Of a DNA stretch of 8,669 nucleotides, positions 5,832 through 8,669 are shown piece after piece. Below the pieces are notes generated by a model. The model did no database searches and had not been told where the DNA came from. It saw nothing but the letters and a program-made list of their open reading frames with translations. Every line of letters begins with the position of its first letter. Within the stretch, counting starts at the first letter, position 1. Source of the stretch: JBFJVZ01 sp041623895 (GTDB lineage: Bacteria; Planctomycetota; Planctomycetia; Pirellulales; Pirellulaceae); the NCBI GenBank assembly GCA_041623895.1, contig JBFJVZ010000346.1, positions 1-8,669 on the forward strand, written 5' to 3'. The translations under genes and the position numbers were made by a program.

Positions 5832-5891
5832 TGAACCAACCGAGCCTCAAGCGAGGGTTGGTGTAACCCCAGGTAGACGCCCGCTGTTCAC
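5828..5891. repeat. Palindromic repeat next to feoB, sharing a CTAG with its neighbour
   Basis: Starting at the CTAG that ends the preceding element, GTGAAC (5831-5836) is matched by GTTCAC (5886-5891). Inside are ACCAACC (5835-5841) against GGTTGGT (5856-5862), and GGGTT (5855-5859) against AACCC (5865-5869), which give alternative stems. I recall near-identical sequence (minus-strand core CTCGGTTGGTTCAC) as a frequent intergenic repeat in planctomycetes, but cannot verify it here. It ends 44 bases before the feoB stop codon. Confidence 0.5.
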
Positions 5892-5935
5892 GTTTCGTCT
5901 CGGCTCGATTTGGCGGCGTAGCCGACGACGATGAG

Positions 5936-8047
5936 TCAGCCGAGTCCGCACGCTGACAGCGATTGATACGTGAGCAAGGCGGCGGCGTAGGCCAGCACGG
6001 TCATGTACCCCAACTGGAACCAGGCCCATTTCCAACTTCCGGTCTCGCGTTTGGTCACCGCTTGCGTGGGCAAACACTGCATCGCCAACACATAAAAGAC
6101 AAGCAAGGACAGGCTGCTCGCTGTCGTGAAGACCGGAGTTCCTGCCGCGGTCCTCTGGTGCCGCAACGTTTCCACCAGCCCGAATTCGTCCTCGGCTCCT
6201 GCTTCACCCAGTCCGTACACAATCGACAAGGTCGACACCAAAACTTCTCGGGCCGCGAATGAGCTGAGAATCCCTACGTCGATCTTCCAGTCGAACCCGA
6301 GTGGCCGAAAGATCGGTTCGACCAAGTGACCGGCGCGGCCCGCAAACGAATACTCGAGGGACGCTTGCGCTTCGGTCAGCTCATCGGCGTATTTCGCATC
6401 CGCGGGAAGCTTTGGATAACTGGCCATCGCCCACAACACGACCGAGATCAGTAAAATGATGCTGCCCGCTTGCCGAAGAAAAACGTGCGCGCGATCCAAA
6501 ACAGTCATCAGCGCGTTCCGCAAGCTTGGACTGCGATACGGCGGCAACTCCAAAATCATCGGCTCCACGTCGCCGGGGACCACGGTTTTCTTCAAACACC
6601 ACGCCGTTACCAGGGCAGCGATCAGTCCCAGCAAATAAGCCCCCGCGAAGACGAGTGCGGCTTGCAGAGGACGGTCGCCGAATAACAGCGTCGCGACCAT
6701 GGCGTAGACCGGCAGCCGGGCCGAACAAGTCAGCAGCGGCAGTACCAAAATCGTCACCAATCGATCACGCCAAGACTCTATCGTACGGGTCGCCATGATG
6801 CCCGGGATGGCGCAGGCGTGCGCGGAGAGCATCGGCACGAACGCCTTGCCCGGCAAACCGACATGTCGCATGATCCGCTCCATCACCAATGCCCCCCGGG
6901 CCATGTAACCGGAGTCTTCCAACAAAGTGATGAAGAAAAACAGGATGCAGATTTGCGGCAGGAAAACGACAACACCGGCAACCCCGCCGATCACGCCGTC
7001 GATCAACAGGCTGCGGAAATCTTCGATGGGAAGCCAACCCACGATCGCCGATATCAGAACTGCGATCACCACAGACTTCTTGCTCCAAGCAACCTCGCCC
7101 AGCCAATAACAGCCGGCAAACATCAGCAGCGATATCGTCAGCGCGATCGGAAACCAGGAAATCCGTGATTCGATGGTTGTCGGCAAAACCGCGGCAACTC
7201 GGTCGCCCAACCAACCAAAACCGCTTTCAATCGCCGTCATGGGCACATCGGCCAGCGAAAAAATCAGGAAAAATACCAACAGCATCACAGCGGCCAGACT
7301 GAACAATCCGGCCAGCGGGGATGTTAGCCAACGGTCTAGCCAGCCGATCTGGCCGGGAACGCGGGTTTCGCCGCGAACCGTGCCGGCGTCCACACTGCTG
7401 GCCCAAGTGAATCGGGCAGCCATTTGACAGCCGTGACAGCCCGCGACGCAGGACGTTCGGGCAATTGGCAAGCCGACCGATGGCGGCGCGATGATCTCGC
7501 TAATCTTTGACTTCAGCGTATCGAGCCCTTTCCCCGTTCTTGCGCTGACAGCGATCACGGGGCAATGCAATTGGGATTCAAGCTGCTTGATGTCGACGTC
7601 GATCCCAGCCGACTCGGCAACGTCCATCAAATTGACAGCCACGATCGTGGGTCGATTCAGCTCCAGAATCTCGCTGACCAATACCAAGTTGCGGGCCAGG
7701 TTGGTTGCGTCGACGACAATCAAAATCGCAGCCGCTGTGGAATCGGAACGCAGCTGTTTTTCGGCGACCGCTTCCTCGGGACTGACCGGCTCCAGACTGT
7801 ACATGCCTGGCAGGTCGACCAGAACGATCGACTTTTCGTCTTCCCTGCCTGCGGGGTCAGGAATGGCGATTTCAGCTTGCCTGAAATCGACCGTAATGCC
7901 GGGGTAATTGGCGGTCTTGGCGCGGACTCCGGCAAGCACGTTGAACAGCGAAGTCTTGCCCGTGTTCGGATTACCAACCAACAGGACTCGCGGCGCAGAA
8001 CTGCCCAACACGACCTCGGGTTCAACGATCTCCAGCTCGACCGTCAC
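5936..8047 (-). CDS. feoB: Ferrous iron transporter FeoB
   Basis: This 703-residue inner-membrane ferrous iron transporter has an N-terminal GTPase domain. The G motifs are all present: GNPNTGKTSLFN (25-36, G1), YPGIT (48-52, G2), DLPG (78-81, G3), NLMD (139-142, G4) and SARTGKG (168-174, G5). Membrane segments begin near residue 247. Gate-type signatures are TLLEDSGYMARGA (374-386) and LSAHACAIPGIMATRT (407-422, where many FeoBs have GFGCNVP), with C412 matching the conserved pore cysteine. SSFAAREVLVSTLS and MQCLPTQAVTKRETGSWKW complete the C-terminal gate. A cysteine cluster C200-x3-C204-x2-C207 lies between the G domain and the first membrane helix. I chose GTG 8047-8045 as the start. It overlaps the feoA stop by four bases (GTGA), has GGGAG just upstream, and leaves a normal short lead into the G domain. 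A start at 8191 would overlay most of feoA. It is the last gene of hemP-feoA-feoB. Confidence 0.96.
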   Translation of the reverse strand: MTVELEIVEPEVVLGSSAPRVLLVGNPNTGKTSLFNVLAGVRAKTANYPGITVDFRQAEIAIPDPAGREDEKSIVLVDLPGMYSLEPVSPEEAVAEKQLRSDSTAAAILIVVDATNLARNLVLVSEILELNRPTIVAVNLMDVAESAGIDVDIKQLESQLHCPVIAVSARTGKGLDTLKSKISEIIAPPSVGLPIARTSCVAGCHGCQMAARFTWASSVDAGTVRGETRVPGQIGWLDRWLTSPLAGLFSLAAVMLLVFFLIFSLADVPMTAIESGFGWLGDRVAAVLPTTIESRISWFPIALTISLLMFAGCYWLGEVAWSKKSVVIAVLISAIVGWLPIEDFRSLLIDGVIGGVAGVVVFLPQICILFFFITLLEDSGYMARGALVMERIMRHVGLPGKAFVPMLSAHACAIPGIMATRTIESWRDRLVTILVLPLLTCSARLPVYAMVATLLFGDRPLQAALVFAGAYLLGLIAALVTAWCLKKTVVPGDVEPMILELPPYRSPSLRNALMTVLDRAHVFLRQAGSIILLISVVLWAMASYPKLPADAKYADELTEAQASLEYSFAGRAGHLVEPIFRPLGFDWKIDVGILSSFAAREVLVSTLSIVYGLGEAGAEDEFGLVETLRHQRTAAGTPVFTTASSLSLLVFYVLAMQCLPTQAVTKRETGSWKWAWFQLGYMTVLAYAAALLTYQSLSACGLG

Positions 8048-8340
8048 TCCGCATCTCCCGCGATGCAATCCTCCAAGGACACGACCTCGATCTTTTGAGC
8101 AAGAAATCGCGACAGCCCCAGTCGTGAATGACCGACCGCTACGATCATCGGATCGCCCGTGCCGAGTATTTCGACCGTAAGCCCAGCGCACAAGCCCATC
8201 CGCTTCATCCGTAACGCTTCGATGCCATCGGCATGAATACGCTCACAGCGGTACAGTCCTTTCGAGGCATTTGCGAGCGTGGCAAGATCGGTCATTCGCT
8301 TTAACATGGCTGCCTTTGGCAATGATGCATTCCGACTCAC
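8044..8340 (-). CDS. feoA: FeoA-domain protein of the ferrous iron transport operon
   Basis: This small cytoplasmic SH3-like protein of the FeoA family is needed with FeoB for ferrous iron uptake in studied bacteria. The family pattern is visible in LANASKGLYRCERI (22-35), RMKRMGLCAGLTVEIL (44-59) and MIVAVGHSRLGLSRFLAQKIEV (65-86, written here as the hydrophobic strand, HSRLGLS and final strand). Length is 98 residues from GTG 8340, slightly above the usual 75-90. That GTG overlaps the hemP stop as GTGA, exactly like the next junction, which argues for it. ATG 8307 (87 residues) has an AAAGG five bases upstream and is a serious alternative. The stop codon overlaps the feoB start by four bases, so translation of the two is probably coupled. 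Confidence 0.92.
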   Translation of the reverse strand: MSRNASLPKAAMLKRMTDLATLANASKGLYRCERIHADGIEALRMKRMGLCAGLTVEILGTGDPMIVAVGHSRLGLSRFLAQKIEVVSLEDCIAGDAE

Positions 8341-8534
8341 TTGGACAAGATCAGTCGCCCATTGCGGGTCAAACGAAGTTCGTAAACCGATTCACCATGC
8401 ACGATGCGGACAATGCGATGACCTTTCGCCAAATCCGCGAATGAGATTTTTGGCGTGTCAGACTTCGTCTCGGTCTGGTTGGCAAGCGGTGCGGTTCCGC
8501 CCGTCTCGCCGCTCGATTTGGAATCGTCCGTCAC
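8337..8534 (-). CDS. hemP: HemP-family small protein (annotated as hemin uptake protein)
   Basis: This 65-residue protein has a C-terminal half that fits the HemP family: ISFADLAKGHRIVRIVHG (30-47), then YELRLTRNGRLILSK (51-65), the family's typical end. Residues 1-28 are polar, rich in Ser, Thr and Gly, and probably disordered. HemP proteins are usually encoded beside heme or siderophore uptake genes and are induced by iron limitation; in some proteobacteria HemP acts as an activator of heme uptake genes. Here it is the first gene of an operon with feoA and feoB, with no heme transporter in sight. The GTG start at 8534 is the only start available before the domain, and no ribosome binding site is obvious. 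A Fur-like box lies about 54 bases upstream. The family call is strong; the heme role is carried over from the family name. Confidence 0.85.
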   Translation of the reverse strand: MTDDSKSSGETGGTAPLANQTETKSDTPKISFADLAKGHRIVRIVHGESVYELRLTRNGRLILSK

Positions 8535-8588
8535 GATATTGTGGGATAGCTCGGGGAAGGGCGATTATCAGCCACCGGCCATTACCGA

Positions 8589-8609
8589 TATTGAGAATCG
8601 CTCTCAATA
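8589..8609. promoter_or_regulatory. Fur-box-like operator upstream of hemP-feoA-feoB
   Basis: TATTGAGA and TCTCAATA are perfect eight-base inverted repeats around a five-base centre (ATCGC). The inner 15 bases TGAGAATCGCTCTCA fit the 7-1-7 Fur geometry (TGATAAT-N-ATTATCA) with substitutions often seen in Fur boxes. A lone half-site reading TGATAAT on the minus strand lies at 8564-8570. Placement about 54 bases before hemP fits iron-dependent repression of the operon. Confidence 0.78.
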
Positions 8610-8631
8610 AGCTCACCTACCAGCAGCTGTT

Positions 8632-8637
8632 TGTCAA
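8632..8637 (-). promoter_or_regulatory. Candidate -35 box of the hemP operon promoter
   Basis: On the minus strand there is a perfect TTGACA. No good TATAAT follows at 17 bases; the nearest AT-rich stretch, CTTATT, is about 20 bases downstream and runs into the Fur-like palindrome. If this promoter is used, the operator overlaps its -10 region, which would explain repression. Bases 8638-8669 beyond it show nothing identifiable. Confidence 0.35.
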
Positions 8638-8669
8638 GATCCCGCAGCGGAAAAACCCCCGAGGGCATC

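Noticed and set aside
5724..5891. CRISPR-like repeats
   Set aside because: The repeats are inverted and differ from one another. There is no series of regularly spaced direct repeats and no cas gene.
8048..8191. A longer feoB starting at 8191
   Set aside because: The extra 48 residues are Arg/Gly-rich, match no FeoB N-terminus and overlay feoA. GTG 8047 with its GTGA overlap and upstream GGGAG is much better.

Overview
The window looks like a piece of a planctomycete chromosome, most likely from a Rhodopirellula/Pirellulaceae-type bacterium. This is an inference. It rests on two different secreted sulfatases within about 4 kb, frequent GTG starts, moderate-to-high GC, short palindromic intergenic repeats, and protein sequences (HspQ, HemP, FeoB, sulfatases) that read like planctomycete members of their families. 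There is no rRNA, tRNA, CRISPR array, transposase or phage gene.

Layout. Positions 1-841 (minus) hold the N-terminal 280 codons of a secreted sulfatase with unusual active-site residues; it runs off the left edge. Twenty-four bases away and divergent is a probable two-gene unit on the plus strand: a pyridoxamine-phosphate-oxidase-fold protein (866-1312) and a DedA/VTT membrane protein (1331-1981). A long imperfect inverted repeat (2102-2232) follows, then an hspQ-like gene (about 2235-2576). hspQ converges on a second sulfatase with a canonical active site (2646-4175, minus). A gene-free stretch of about 420 bases separates that sulfatase from a divergent acyltransferase-3 membrane protein (4596-5696, plus). 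The acyltransferase converges, across a block of nested palindromes (5724-5891), on a minus-strand iron operon hemP-feoA-feoB (8534 down to 5936). A strong Fur-box-like palindrome lies upstream of hemP at 8589-8609.

How the genes work together. The clearest functional unit is hemP-feoA-feoB. Its two junctions each overlap by four bases (GTGA), which suggests translational coupling, and the Fur-like operator points to iron repression of ferrous iron uptake. The sulfatases fit the known planctomycete habit of degrading sulfated polysaccharides, but no glycoside hydrolase is present to define a substrate. The remaining genes appear to be unrelated housekeeping or envelope functions.

The least explained signal is a set of at least three, possibly four, non-coding inverted-repeat elements whose ends are CTAG. 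They sit between or beside gene ends, and one of them supplies the stop codon of hspQ. They resemble non-autonomous mobile (MITE or REP-like) elements. No obviously new multi-gene system is visible.
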